A stretch of 64,000 bases of DNA from Massilia atriviolacea (lineage in GTDB: Bacteria; Pseudomonadota; Gammaproteobacteria; Burkholderiales; Burkholderiaceae_D), in assembly GCF_003953935.1 (NCBI RefSeq), contig NZ_RXLQ01000004.1, forward strand, positions 372,001 through 436,000. The letters are read 5' to 3'. Positions 1-8,450 of the stretch are shown here, piece after piece; positions within the stretch are counted from its first letter, which is position 1, and each line of letters begins with the position of its first letter. A model generated the notes under the pieces. The model was not told the origin of the DNA and searched no databases. It worked only from the letters and a program-made list of their open reading frames with translations. The position numbers and the translations under genes were made by a program.

Positions 1-1143
1 GGCGCAGGGGCAGGCGATGACCAGCACCGCCACCGCGTTGAGCAGCGCCGCGCTCCAGTCGCCGTTGGCCAGCCACCAGCCGCAGAAGGTCAGCAGCGCG
101 ATGACCACGATGGCCGGCACGAACACGGCGCTGACCTTGTCCACCAGGCGCTGGATCGGCGCCTTGGCGGCCTGCGCGTCCTCGACCGCGCGGATGATGC
201 GTGCCAGCACGGTTTCGGCGCCGATGGCGCTGGCGCGGGCCAGCAGCAGGCCTTCGCCGTTGACCGCCCCGCCGATCACGCGCGCGCCCACGCCCTTGCT
301 CACGGGCAGGCTTTCGCCGGTGAGCATCGATTCGTCGGCATGGCTGGCGCCCTCGATGACCTCGCCATCCATGGGAATGCGCTCGCCGGGGCGAATGACG
401 ACCTCGTCGCCGACCTTGAGTTTGCTGATCGGAATGTCGCTCTCCACGCCGTTGCGGCGCACGCGCGCCGTTTCCGGACGCAGGGACTGCAGGGCGCGGA
501 TCGCTTCGGTGGTCTGGCGCTTGGCGCGCGTTTCCAGCCATTTGCCCAGGCGCACCAGGGTGATCACCACGGCGGCGGCCTCGAAGTACAGGTGGGCGCC
601 ATGATGCTGGGGCTGGCCCAGCCACTGGTACAGGCTCAGGCCGTACGCGGCCGAGGTGCCGAGCGCGACCAGCAAGTCCATATTGCCGCTGCGGGCCAGC
701 AGCGCTTTCCAGGCCGAACGGTAAAAGCGCGCGCCGATCCAGAACTGCACGGGCGTGGCCAGCAGCCACTGCACCCAGGCCGGCAGCATCGCGTCGATGC
801 CGGCCGCCGCCAGCAGCATGGGCGCAACCAGGGGAATGGTAAGGGCGGCGGCGATGGCGATTTCCAGCGCTTCGGACAAGCCGCGCGGCGTGGCGGGCGG
901 CGCCGCTGTCTCGGCCGGGACGCTGGCGCTGTAGCCGGCGCGCTCGACGGCGGCGATCAACTGGGCCGGATCGAGCGAGGCGCCGGTCACCAGCGCCTTC
1001 TCGGTGGCCAGGTTGACGGTCGCGCCCTGCACGCCGGGGATGGCGCGCAAGGCTTTTTCGACCCGTCCGGCGCACGAGGCGCAGGTCATGCCGCCCACCT
1101 CGAGCGAGGTTTCGAGGGCGTCCTTCATTGTCGTGGTAGTCAT
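1..1143 (-). CDS. copA: Copper-translocating P1B-type ATPase, N-terminal 381 residues (runs off the left edge)
   Basis: Inner-membrane ATPase that exports Cu(I) from the cytoplasm. The visible part starts with a heavy-metal-associated domain carrying GMTCASC (about residues 18-24). Several membrane segments follow, then the actuator-domain TGES motif, and the fragment ends exactly at the transmembrane CPC metal site (about 378-380). The phosphorylation domain (DKTGT) and the ATP-binding domain lie outside the window. The frame stays open to base 1. The start at 1143 is the first ATG downstream of a CueR-like promoter; an alternative ATG lies five codons further in. It is divergent from a copper chaperone gene, which supports Cu(I) as substrate over Ag, Zn or Cd. 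Confidence 0.93.
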   Translation of the reverse strand, partial: MTTTTMKDALETSLEVGGMTCASCAGRVEKALRAIPGVQGATVNLATEKALVTGASLDPAQLIAAVERAGYSASVPAETAAPPATPRGLSEALEIAIAAALTIPLVAPMLLAAAGIDAMLPAWVQWLLATPVQFWIGARFYRSAWKALLARSGNMDLLVALGTSAAYGLSLYQWLGQPQHHGAHLYFEAAAVVITLVRLGKWLETRAKRQTTEAIRALQSLRPETARVRRNGVESDIPISKLKVGDEVVIRPGERIPMDGEVIEGASHADESMLTGESLPVSKGVGARVIGGAVNGEGLLLARASAIGAETVLARIIRAVEDAQAAKAPIQRLVDKVSAVFVPAIVVIALLTFCGWWLANGDWSAALLNAVAVLVIACPCA

Positions 1144-1172
1144 TGCCAGCTCCTTTACATCCGTATGCCGCC

Positions 1173-1203
1173 ATGATTAAGCTTCCCATTATAGTAAGGT
1201 CAA
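1173..1203 (-). promoter_or_regulatory. CueR-type promoter/operator for the copper ATPase
   Basis: On the minus strand a TTGACC -35 (1203-1198) is followed by a 19-nt spacer and an AT-rich -10 (about 1178-1173). Inside the spacer is an imperfect dyad, CCTTAC-N7-GGAAGC. MerR-family activators such as CueR use just this stretched 19-bp spacer and a CCTTCC-N7-GGAAGG operator. The call rests on the pattern; no cueR gene is in the window. Confidence 0.7.
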
Positions 1204-1216
1204 GCGAAAAAAACGC

Positions 1217-1247
1217 TTGACCTTCCCACTGTGGGAACGTCGAGAAT
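1217..1247 (+). promoter_or_regulatory. CueR-type promoter/operator for the copper-resistance operon
   Basis: TTGACC (1217-1222), a 19-nt spacer holding TTCCCACTGTGGGAA, then GAGAAT (1242-1247). The TTCCCAC/GTGGGAA arms form a clean dyad centred in the over-long spacer, the signature of a MerR/CueR promoter. It reads towards the chaperone gene at 1282 and mirrors the site 20 bp to its left. Confidence 0.75.
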
Positions 1248-1281
1248 GGCCCTTGTTATCTTCACCAACAGGAGTGTTGCC

Positions 1282-1479
1282 ATGATCAAGCTGCGTATTC
1301 CCGAGATGAGCTGCGGCCATTGTGCCGGCATCATCAACAAGACCCTCAAGGAACTCGACCGCGATGCCGTCATCCAGATCGACGTACCGGCCCGCACCGT
1401 CGAGCTGGACACGGCGGCGGCCCAGGACGAGGTGCTGGCCAGCCTGGCCGAGGCCGGCTATCCCGCCAGCGTCGCTTGA
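1282..1479 (+). CDS. copZ: Small heavy-metal-associated (CopZ-like) copper chaperone
   Basis: A 65-residue single HMA-domain protein with the Cu(I)-binding loop MSCGHC at residues 9-14. It is cytoplasmic and probably hands Cu(I) to the ATPase HMA domain encoded divergently. The start at 1282 follows AGGAGTGTTGCC; an upstream in-frame ATG at 1231 would fall inside the CueR operator and is unlikely. It is the first gene of a rightward copper operon. The His inside the CxHC loop is slightly unusual; most CopZ proteins have Cys-x-x-Cys with Ala, Gly or Ser inside. Confidence 0.85.
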   Translation: MIKLRIPEMSCGHCAGIINKTLKELDRDAVIQIDVPARTVELDTAAAQDEVLASLAEAGYPASVA

Positions 1480-1523
1480 CGCGCCCGGCGCGCGCCCGAT
1501 TTTCCATGTGCTAGACTTCGCCC

Positions 1524-1877
1524 ATGAAGTGCTTCCGAACATTGCTGGTATGGCTGATGCTGCTTGCGATCCCCTTGCAGGGCTTCGCCGCGGCATCGTC
1601 GGCGCTGTGCGGCGCGGCCGCCGCGCCGGCCGCCAGCCATGCCGCCGCCAGCATGGACCAGGGCCACTGCGCTACGCCAGACCAGCCCGCTCCGGACACC
1701 CCCTACAAATGTAGTCACTGCGCCTTCTGCTGCGTGGGCATGACCATTGCCCCGGCCTTTGCCGCGCCGGCCGCCGCGCATCCGCTCGCATCCGAACCGA
1801 TCGCCTACGCCGCCATGCACGTGACAGCCCATATCCCGGGCGGCCTGGAACGCCCCCCACACTCCCCGATCGCCTGA
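1524..1877 (+). CDS. Secreted Cys-rich small protein of the copper operon
   Basis: A 117-residue protein with a clear signal peptide (charged start, hydrophobic stretch, FAAA cleavage region near residue 23). The mature part carries several Cys and His residues, notably the cluster KCSHCAFCC around residues 62-70, and a hydrophobic Ala/Pro-rich segment after it. The gene sits 44 bp after the chaperone gene and 56 bp before another small secreted protein, so it is probably co-transcribed. The composition suggests metal binding in the periplasm or at the membrane. It resembles the loosely defined DUF2946-type proteins often found beside copper genes, but no function is assigned. Confidence 0.65.
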   Translation: MKCFRTLLVWLMLLAIPLQGFAAASSALCGAAAAPAASHAAASMDQGHCATPDQPAPDTPYKCSHCAFCCVGMTIAPAFAAPAAAHPLASEPIAYAAMHVTAHIPGGLERPPHSPIA

Positions 1878-1933
1878 ATGCCCCTGGTCCGTCCACGGAC
1901 CCGCGTCTTTTAACCAACACGATTGAGGTTGTC

Positions 1934-2266
1934 ATGCATTCCCTTCGCCTGATATGGCCCCTGCTCGCCTGCGCCGGGCCGGCGCTGGCGCAAACGCCGC
2001 CCGCGGCGCCCGCCTACGACTCGGCCTTTGCCGGTTACCGCACCTACCGGGAGCCGCAAGCGGCCTCCTGGAAGGACACCAACGAACAACTGCTCAAGCG
2101 CCCCGGCCACATGGGGCACATGGGGCACGCCATGGGAGCCGCCAAGCCTGCCGGCACGCCCAAGGCCGACGATCCCCATGCCGGCCACGACATGGGCAAG
2201 ATGAACCAGAACCCCGCGCCGGCAAAAGAGAAGGCCGATCCGCACCACGGCCAGCACAAGGAATGA
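1934..2266 (+). CDS. Periplasmic His/Met-rich putative copper-binding protein
   Basis: A 110-residue protein with a signal peptide (cleavage after ALA near residue 20) and a C-terminal half rich in His and Met: HMGHMGHAMG near 59-68, then HAGHDMGKM, and an HHGQHKE tail. Such ligand-rich low-complexity tails bind Cu(I)/Cu(II) in periplasmic copper-tolerance proteins. The stop overlaps the start of the next gene by 4 bp (ATGA at 2263-2266), which shows translational coupling to the outer-membrane lipoprotein. No enzymatic domain is visible. Confidence 0.7.
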   Translation: MHSLRLIWPLLACAGPALAQTPPAAPAYDSAFAGYRTYREPQAASWKDTNEQLLKRPGHMGHMGHAMGAAKPAGTPKADDPHAGHDMGKMNQNPAPAKEKADPHHGQHKE

Positions 2267-3678
2267 CGATGCGACGATTCTCTACTCCGCTGCGCCGCAT
2301 CGCGCTCGCCAGCCTGTGCGCCACCGCCGCCGGCTGCGCCTCCTTCGCGCCGGACGGCGGCTACGCCGAGGTGCGCCAGCTCGCCCAGCAACGCACCGGC
2401 GATACGATTCCCGCCACCGCACCGGGCGCCGGCAGCGCCGACCGGCAGCTCCGGACACTGCTGGCCAGGCCCCTGTCGGCCGAGGATGCGGTCACCATCG
2501 CCCTGCTCAATAACCGTGGCCTGCAAGCCGGCTACGCGGAACTCGGCATCGCCGAAGCGGACCTGGTGCAGGCCGGCCGCCTCGCCAATCCGGTGCTCAG
2601 TTTCGGCCGCATGAAAAGCCACGAGGGCATCGAGATCGAGCGCAAGCTGATGCTGCCCGTGATCGGCCTGCTGACGATGCCGGTCGCCACCCGCCTCGAA
2701 CGGCGCCGCTACGAACAGGCGCAGCTGCGCGCCGCCGGCGCGGTGCTGCGCACCGCCGACGCCACCCGGCGCGCCTGGTACGGCGCGGTCGCGGCGCGGC
2801 AAAGCGCGCTGTACATGGAACAGGTGAAGAACGCGGCGGAAGCGAGCGCCGAACTGGCGCGCCGCATGGCCCTGGCCGGCAACTGGAGCAAATTGCAGCA
2901 CGCGCGCGAACAAGCCTTCTACGCCGATTCGGTGGCCCAGCTGGCCCGTGCGCGCCAGGCCCGCACCGTCGAAACCGAAAAACTCACGCGCCTGCTGGGC
3001 CTTTCCGGCCCGGACGCGTTTACCCTGCCCGAACGCCTGCCCGACCTGCCGCCCGCCCCGCGCGACGCCGCCGGCGTCGAAACGCAAGCCATGAACAACC
3101 GGCTCGACCTGCTGATGGCGCAAAAGGAGCTGGCCGGCCTGGCTTCCTCGCTCGGCCTGACGCGCACTACCCGCTTCGTCAACCTGCTCGACCTGAGCTA
3201 CCTGCGCAACACCGGCGAGACCGGCGAGCGCGCCACCGGCTACGAGATCGAACTGCAGATCCCCCTGTTCGACTGGGGCGGCGCCAGGGTCGCCAAGGCG
3301 GAGGCGATGTACATGCAGGCCGTGCACCGCGCCGCCGGGCTGGCCGTCGACGCGCGCTCGCAGGTACGCGAAAACTACGCCGGCTACCGCACCGCCTACG
3401 ACCTGGCGCGCCACTACCGCGACGAGGTGGTGCCGCTCAAGAAACGCATCGCCGACGAACAGCTGCTGCGCTACAACGGCATGCTGATCAGCGTGTTCGA
3501 ACTGCTGGCCGACGCGCGCGAGCAGGTGGTCAGCGTCAACGCCGCCATCGAAGCGCAGCGCGACTACTGGATCGCCGACGCCGCCCTGCAGGCGGCACTG
3601 ACCGGCAGCGGCGACGCCGCGCCAGCCACGCCCCGCGCCGCCGGCGCAGCGCCAGGCGCCGCCCCGGCCCAACACTGA
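2263..3678 (+). CDS. TolC-family outer-membrane lipoprotein of the copper operon
   Basis: A 471-residue protein with a lipoprotein signal (Ala-Ala-Gly-Cys, Cys25). Long amphipathic helical stretches rich in Ala, Arg and Gln are typical of the TolC/OEP periplasmic barrel. It should form, or contribute to, an outer-membrane exit duct. No RND pump or membrane-fusion protein is visible in the window, so it may work with a pump encoded elsewhere or with the adjacent multicopper oxidase; single TolC-like genes next to copper oxidases are common in betaproteobacterial copper islands. The start at 2263 gives the ATGA overlap; an ATG two codons later is possible. Confidence 0.85.
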   Translation: MTMRRFSTPLRRIALASLCATAAGCASFAPDGGYAEVRQLAQQRTGDTIPATAPGAGSADRQLRTLLARPLSAEDAVTIALLNNRGLQAGYAELGIAEADLVQAGRLANPVLSFGRMKSHEGIEIERKLMLPVIGLLTMPVATRLERRRYEQAQLRAAGAVLRTADATRRAWYGAVAARQSALYMEQVKNAAEASAELARRMALAGNWSKLQHAREQAFYADSVAQLARARQARTVETEKLTRLLGLSGPDAFTLPERLPDLPPAPRDAAGVETQAMNNRLDLLMAQKELAGLASSLGLTRTTRFVNLLDLSYLRNTGETGERATGYEIELQIPLFDWGGARVAKAEAMYMQAVHRAAGLAVDARSQVRENYAGYRTAYDLARHYRDEVVPLKKRIADEQLLRYNGMLISVFELLADAREQVVSVNAAIEAQRDYWIADAALQAALTGSGDAAPATPRAAGAAPGAAPAQH

Positions 3679-3691
3679 AAGGAACTGCAGC

Positions 3692-5086
3692 ATGGTCTCA
3701 CGTAGAAATTTCTTCACCGGCGCGGGCGCGCTCGCCGTCAGCTCGGCGCTGGTCTCGCGCGCCGGCGCCGCCTCGCTGCCGGAAGCGGTCATCATGGACA
3801 AGGCGGCGACCCAGCCGCCCCTGAACCCGCCCAACGGCCGCCCGTACAACCCGGTGGTCACCCTCAACGGCTGGACTTTGCCATGGCGGATGAAGGACGG
3901 CGTCAAGGAATTCCACCTCGTGGCCGAGCCGGTGGTGCGCGAAATCGCGCCCGGCATGAAGGCCAACCTGTGGGGTTACAACGGCCAGTCGCCGGGACCG
4001 ACCATCGAAGTGGTGGAAGGCGACAGGGTGCGCATTTTCGTCACCAACAAGCTGCCCGAGCACACCAGCGTTCACTGGCACGGCCAGCGCCTGCCGAACG
4101 GCATGGACGGCGTGACCGGCCTGACCCAGCCCGGCATCGACCCGGGCAAGACCTTCGTCTACGAATTCGTGGCCAAGCGTCCCGGCACCTTCATGTACCA
4201 CCCGCACGCCGACGAAATGACGCAGATGGCGATGGGGATGATGGGCTTCTGGATCACCCATCCCAAGGACCACAACTTCATGCGGGTCGACCGCGACTTC
4301 TGCTTTCTGCTCAACGCCTACGACATCGATCCGGGCAGCTACACGCCCAAGGTCAACACGATGCTCGACTTTAACCTGTGGACCTTCAACAGCCGCGCCT
4401 TTCCCGGCATCGACCCGATGGTGATCGCGCACAACGACAAGGTGCGCATCCGGGTCGGCAACCTGACCATGACCAACCACCCGATCCACATGCACGGCCA
4501 CGAGTTCACGGTCACCGGCACCGATGGCGGCTGGACCCCGCCGGCCTCGCGCTGGCCGGAAGTGACGACCGATATCGCGGTCGGCCAGATGCGGGCGATC
4601 GAATTCGTCGCCAGCGAACCGGGCGACTGGGCCTTCCACTGCCACAAATCGCACCACACCATGAACGCCATGGGCCACGACGTGCCGACCCTGATCGGGG
4701 TCGACCAGCGCGAAGTGCTCGGAAAGATCAACAAGCTGGTGCCGGGCTACATGGTCATGGGCGACAAGGGCATGGCCGACATGGGCGAGATGGAGATGCC
4801 GCTGCCGGACAACACGCTGCCGATGATGACCGGCTACGGCCCGTTCGGCGGCATCGGCATGGGCGGCATGTTCACCACCATGAAGGTGCGCAAAGGGCTG
4901 GCGCGCGGCGACTACAAGGACCCCGGCTGGTACAAGCATCCGCCCGGGACCGTGGCGTACGAGTGGAAGGAAGGCGGCATCGCCAGGCCGGAAGCGGCGC
5001 GCGCGCCGGACGCCGACAGGATGGCGGCAAAACCGGGCGAGAAGGTGCTGCAAGTGACCAAACCGGGCAAAAATCATGCACACTGA
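3692..5086 (+). CDS. Tat-exported multicopper oxidase
   Basis: A 464-residue periplasmic oxidase that probably converts Cu(I) to the less toxic Cu(II). The N-terminus has a twin-arginine signal (SRRNFF, residues 3-8). All four copper-ligand blocks are present: HWHG (128-131), HPHAD (170-174), HPIHMHGH (263-270) and HCH-x3-H-x4-M (317-328), so both the type 1 site and the trinuclear centre look intact. After the type 1 site a Met-rich segment (about 353-400) resembles the methionine-rich region of CueO-like cuprous oxidases, although there it lies elsewhere in the chain. The gene lies 13 bp after the lipoprotein gene and belongs to the same operon. Confidence 0.93.
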   Translation: MVSRRNFFTGAGALAVSSALVSRAGAASLPEAVIMDKAATQPPLNPPNGRPYNPVVTLNGWTLPWRMKDGVKEFHLVAEPVVREIAPGMKANLWGYNGQSPGPTIEVVEGDRVRIFVTNKLPEHTSVHWHGQRLPNGMDGVTGLTQPGIDPGKTFVYEFVAKRPGTFMYHPHADEMTQMAMGMMGFWITHPKDHNFMRVDRDFCFLLNAYDIDPGSYTPKVNTMLDFNLWTFNSRAFPGIDPMVIAHNDKVRIRVGNLTMTNHPIHMHGHEFTVTGTDGGWTPPASRWPEVTTDIAVGQMRAIEFVASEPGDWAFHCHKSHHTMNAMGHDVPTLIGVDQREVLGKINKLVPGYMVMGDKGMADMGEMEMPLPDNTLPMMTGYGPFGGIGMGGMFTTMKVRKGLARGDYKDPGWYKHPPGTVAYEWKEGGIARPEAARAPDADRMAAKPGEKVLQVTKPGKNHAH

Positions 5087-5114
5087 CGCTTTTTTCGATC
5101 ATTGAAAGAAGCCG

Positions 5115-5543
5115 ATGCGCCAATTCGTTCTGCTTGCCGTCCTCGGACTGGCATCGCTCCAGGCCTGGGCGGCGACGCCCGCCGAGACGCTGGCGGCCTA
5201 TCACGCCGCCCTGCACGCGGGCGACGAGGCGCGCGCGATGAAGCTGCTCAGTCCCGAAGCCGTCATCTACGAGGCCGGCCATGTGGAGCGTTCGCGCAGC
5301 GAGTATGCGGACCACCACCTGGCCAACGACATCGCCTTCGCCAGGGCGACCACGCGCCGCGTGGTGCGCCATAAGGAGCGCCTGGAGGGCAATCTGGCGA
5401 TCCTGCTCGACGAGGTCGAAACCAGAGGCGCCTTCAAGGGCAAGACCATCAATGCGGTAAGCACCGAAACCGCCATCCTCGAGAAAAAGGGCGACGGCTG
5501 GGTGGTGCTGCATTTTCACTGGTCGTCGCGCAAGGCGAAGTAG
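5115..5543 (+). CDS. Secreted NTF2-like (SnoaL/DUF4440-type) protein
   Basis: A 142-residue protein with a signal peptide (cleavage after AWA near residue 19) and a cone-shaped NTF2-like fold pattern: an N-terminal helix (ETLAAYHAALHAGD), a strand with EAVIYEAGHVERS, and C-terminal strands ending WVVLHFHWSSR. Members of this superfamily are binding or small catalytic domains with very varied roles. It is 28 bp downstream of the multicopper oxidase and probably the last gene of the copper operon. Its 3' end overlaps the convergent acetyltransferase gene by 28 bp. The function within copper tolerance is unknown. Confidence 0.75.
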   Translation: MRQFVLLAVLGLASLQAWAATPAETLAAYHAALHAGDEARAMKLLSPEAVIYEAGHVERSRSEYADHHLANDIAFARATTRRVVRHKERLEGNLAILLDEVETRGAFKGKTINAVSTETAILEKKGDGWVVLHFHWSSRKAK

Positions 5544-6052
5544 TCCAGCGCGCGCCACATGTGGACCTTGGCCAGGTAGCGCTCGCCGAGCGCGATGGCG
5601 CAGGGCTCGACCCCGAACGTGGCAAAGCCGAGCCGCTCGTACAGGCTGCGGGCTGGCGCATTGCCTTCGGTGACCGAAAGCTGGATGATCTTGGCATGCG
5701 CACGGGCGCCGGCGTAGTCCAGCGCGGCGTTCAACAGTTGCGCGCCCAGGCCCATGCGGCGGCAGCGCGGCGTGATGTACATGCCGAACAGGGTGACCTT
5801 GTGGCGCCCTTTTTCGCGCGCTTCGAACGACAGTCCGGCGGTGCCGACCAGCGCGCCGCCGGCATCGAAGGCGCCGAGCACCACTTCGTTCGATTCCGGA
5901 TCGGGATCGAGGCGCGCTTCCCACCATGACGCAGGGTTTGCCTCGCGTTCCTGCGCGCTGGACGTGTAGGCGTCCGGATGCAGGGCCAGCGCTTCGAGCG
6001 TGATGGCGCGGTATGCCGGGGCGTGCGTGGGGTTCAGGCGTTCGATCTTCAT
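5516..6052 (-). CDS. GNAT-family N-acetyltransferase
   Basis: A 178-residue cytoplasmic acyl-CoA-dependent acetyltransferase. The acetyl-CoA pyrophosphate loop RRMGLG is at residues 98-103, preceded by the motif A strand (VTLFGMYITP), and NAPARSLYERLGF (131-143) is the typical C-terminal motif B. The substrate cannot be told. The gene follows the lactonase gene by 40 bp on the same strand but is not obviously part of sugar catabolism. Its last bases overlap the convergent gene at 5115-5543. Confidence 0.88.
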   Translation of the reverse strand: MKIERLNPTHAPAYRAITLEALALHPDAYTSSAQEREANPASWWEARLDPDPESNEVVLGAFDAGGALVGTAGLSFEAREKGRHKVTLFGMYITPRCRRMGLGAQLLNAALDYAGARAHAKIIQLSVTEGNAPARSLYERLGFATFGVEPCAIALGERYLAKVHMWRALDYFALRDDQ

Positions 6053-6092
6053 GCCCCCATCTTAACCAGAAACCGGGCCCGCAGGCCCGGAT

Positions 6093-6986
6093 TCATGCGC
6101 GAAACGCCGTCTCCGGCATGCCCTGCACGCCAGGGCGCACCAGCAGCAGCGCGCCCGACTCGGTATCCTCGGGCAGCCTGCCGGCCGCGATCGAGGTGAC
6201 CAGCAGGGTATCCATGTCCGGACCGCCGAAGCTGCACATCGAGGGTTTAAGCAGCGGCAGGTCGATGCTGCGATCGAGCTTGCCCTCGGGTGTGAAGCGC
6301 AGCAGGCAGCCGCCGTCGTTCCCGCAGATCCAGTAGCAGCCGTCGACATCGACCGCCGCGCCGTCGGGACGGCCGCGCTGCCCGTTCATGTCGACGAACA
6401 CGCGCTGCCTGGTCGGCGTGCCGCTGTCGGTGTCGTAGTCGAAGGCCCAGATCGTCTGGCGCGAGACGTGCGAGTCGGACAGGTACATGGTGCGCCCGTC
6501 AGGCGAAAAACCCAGGCCGTTCTGCACCACCAGGTTCGACACCAGCGGCGCCGAAAATCCCTGCTCGCGCGTGTAGCGGTACAGGGCGCCCTCGGCGCGC
6601 AGTTCGGGCTGGTCGAGGACCAGCGTGCCGCTCCAGAAGCGCCCCTGGCGGTCGCAGCGGCCGTCATTGAAGCGCATGCCGGTCTTCAGGCCGGGGAGCG
6701 CGGCCAGCAGCGAGGCCTGCGCATGCTCCCCGGCGTCCAGCGTGAGCGCGAACACGCCGCTTTCCATCGCGGCGACCAGGCCGCCGCTCTCGGCGAGCGC
6801 GAGGCAGGCCGGCATTTCGGCAGTCGACCAGATGCGCTGCTCGCCGCTGGCGGCATCGAGGCGCCAGACGCGCCGGCCCAGGATATCGACCCAGTACCAG
6901 GCGCCCTCGCGCGCGCTCCACAGCGGGCTTTCGCCCACCGCGCAGTGAACGCCCGGTATTTTTTCGATGCTCGCTTGCGTGCCCAT
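6093..6986 (-). CDS. SMP-30/gluconolactonase-family sugar lactonase
   Basis: A 297-residue six-bladed propeller enzyme that hydrolyses a sugar lactone to the acid. The metal-site residues of the family are in place: Glu19 (GESPLW), Asn107 (RFNDGR), Asn156 (VQNGLGFSPDG) and Asp208 (GRPDGAAVD). In this operon the likely substrate is an aldarolactone made by a uronate dehydrogenase, feeding aldarate dehydration and then KdgD. No uronate dehydrogenase gene is in the window, so L-arabinonolactone or another lactone remains possible. It lies 7 bp after the permease gene. Confidence 0.88.
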   Translation of the reverse strand: MGTQASIEKIPGVHCAVGESPLWSAREGAWYWVDILGRRVWRLDAASGEQRIWSTAEMPACLALAESGGLVAAMESGVFALTLDAGEHAQASLLAALPGLKTGMRFNDGRCDRQGRFWSGTLVLDQPELRAEGALYRYTREQGFSAPLVSNLVVQNGLGFSPDGRTMYLSDSHVSRQTIWAFDYDTDSGTPTRQRVFVDMNGQRGRPDGAAVDVDGCYWICGNDGGCLLRFTPEGKLDRSIDLPLLKPSMCSFGGPDMDTLLVTSIAAGRLPEDTESGALLLVRPGVQGMPETAFRA

Positions 6987-6993
6987 GGTGTCC

Positions 6994-8361
6994 TTACAGA
7001 TCGGTGATTTCGCGGTAGCGCGGCACCAGTGTTTTCATCATCGCCCATGCCGCCAGGTAGGCCAGCGCGCAGATCGAGAACATGATCATGTAGCCGGTGC
7101 TGATCTGCCCCATGCCGCCATAATAATCGAACAGCCAGCCACCGAGCTTGGTCAGCAGGACGCCGCCCATGCCGCCGGCCATGCCGCCGATGCCCACCAC
7201 CGAACCGACGCTATGTTTCGGGAACATGTCGGAGACGGTGGTGAAGATGTTGGCCGACCAGGCCTGGTGCGCGGAGGCGCCGATGCCGATCAGGAGCACC
7301 GGCACCCAGAAGCTGATGTAGCCGAACGGCTGCGCCAGCAGCACCACCAGCGGAATGAAGGCGATGCACAGCATCGCTTTCATGCGGCCGTCGTAGGGGT
7401 TGTCGCCCCGGTTGATGAAGTAGGTCGGGAACCAGCCGCCGCCGATACTGCCGACCATGGTCATGCTGTACAGGACCGCGAGCGGCACGACGATGTCGGT
7501 GCCTTTCAGGCCATAGGTCGCGGCCAGGTACTTGGGCAGCCAGAAAAGGAAGAACCACCAGACGCCGTCGGTCATGAACTTGCCGAGCGCGAAAGCCCAG
7601 GTCTGGCGGTAGCCGAGCAGCTTGAACCAGGAGGTCTTGGGCTTGACCACACCGGGAACCGGCTCGGGAACCACGGCGCAATCGCTGTTGATGTAATCGA
7701 GTTCCGCCCGGCCCATGCGCTTCTGCTCGGCCGGGACATCGTAGAACACCATCCACAGCGCCATCCACACGAAGCCGATGGCGCCGATGATGATGAAGGC
7801 CATCTGCCAGCCCCACGCGGCGGCGATCACCGGTACCGTCAGCGGCGCCAGGATGGCGCCGACATTGGCGCCGGAGTTGAAAATACCGGTGGCAAACGAG
7901 CGTTCCTTCTTGGGGAAGTATTCGGCGGTGGCCTTGATCGCGGCGGGGAAGTTACCCGCTTCGCCCAGCGCCAGCACCGCGCGCGACATCATGAAGCCGG
8001 CGATCGACACCGGCACCGCCGTCATGCCGAAGGCGGTCAGGACGCCGTTGATGCCCTCGCCCACGCCGATGGCAAAGGCGTGCATGATCGCGCCGAGCGA
8101 CCAGACGGTAATGGCCAGCACGAAGGCGCGCTTGGTACCGAGTTTGTCGATCACGCGGCCGGCGAACAGCATCGAGAACGCGTACACGAACTGGAAGGCC
8201 GCCGTGATGTTGGCGTAATCGGTATTCGACCAGCCGAATTCCTTGGACAGGTCGGTGGCTAACAGGCTCAGGACCTGACGGTCCAGATAATTGATGGTGG
8301 TGGCGAAAAACAGGAGGGCGCAAATGGTCCACCGGTACTTGCCTATGACTTGCTGGTTCAT
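6994..8361 (-). CDS. MFS transporter, anion:cation symporter (hexuronate/aldarate type)
   Basis: A 455-residue, 12-helix inner-membrane permease. The opening NYLDRQVLSLL matches the TM1 signature of the ExuT/GudP family of organic-acid symporters, and TM4-5 holds the RAVLALGEAGNFPAAIK block typical of that family. Predicted cargo is galacturonate, glucuronate or an aldarate. The start at 8361 gives an AAGAAG ribosome site and the expected short N-terminus; a longer form from 8421 is unlikely. It sits between the dehydrogenase gene (89-bp gap) and the lactonase gene (7-bp gap). Confidence 0.92.
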   Translation of the reverse strand: MNQQVIGKYRWTICALLFFATTINYLDRQVLSLLATDLSKEFGWSNTDYANITAAFQFVYAFSMLFAGRVIDKLGTKRAFVLAITVWSLGAIMHAFAIGVGEGINGVLTAFGMTAVPVSIAGFMMSRAVLALGEAGNFPAAIKATAEYFPKKERSFATGIFNSGANVGAILAPLTVPVIAAAWGWQMAFIIIGAIGFVWMALWMVFYDVPAEQKRMGRAELDYINSDCAVVPEPVPGVVKPKTSWFKLLGYRQTWAFALGKFMTDGVWWFFLFWLPKYLAATYGLKGTDIVVPLAVLYSMTMVGSIGGGWFPTYFINRGDNPYDGRMKAMLCIAFIPLVVLLAQPFGYISFWVPVLLIGIGASAHQAWSANIFTTVSDMFPKHSVGSVVGIGGMAGGMGGVLLTKLGGWLFDYYGGMGQISTGYMIMFSICALAYLAAWAMMKTLVPRYREITDL

Positions 8362-8450
8362 CGGTCGCTTCTTCTTTATGGTTGTTTTCAGAAACAGCGC
8401 GCTGCCGCCAGGCGTCTCCACACCTTGCGTCGACGGCAGCGCGACCAGCC

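Noticed and set aside
2044-3966. A 640-codon minus-strand frame over the TolC-type and oxidase genes
   Set aside because: Antisense to two well-supported genes; no domain.
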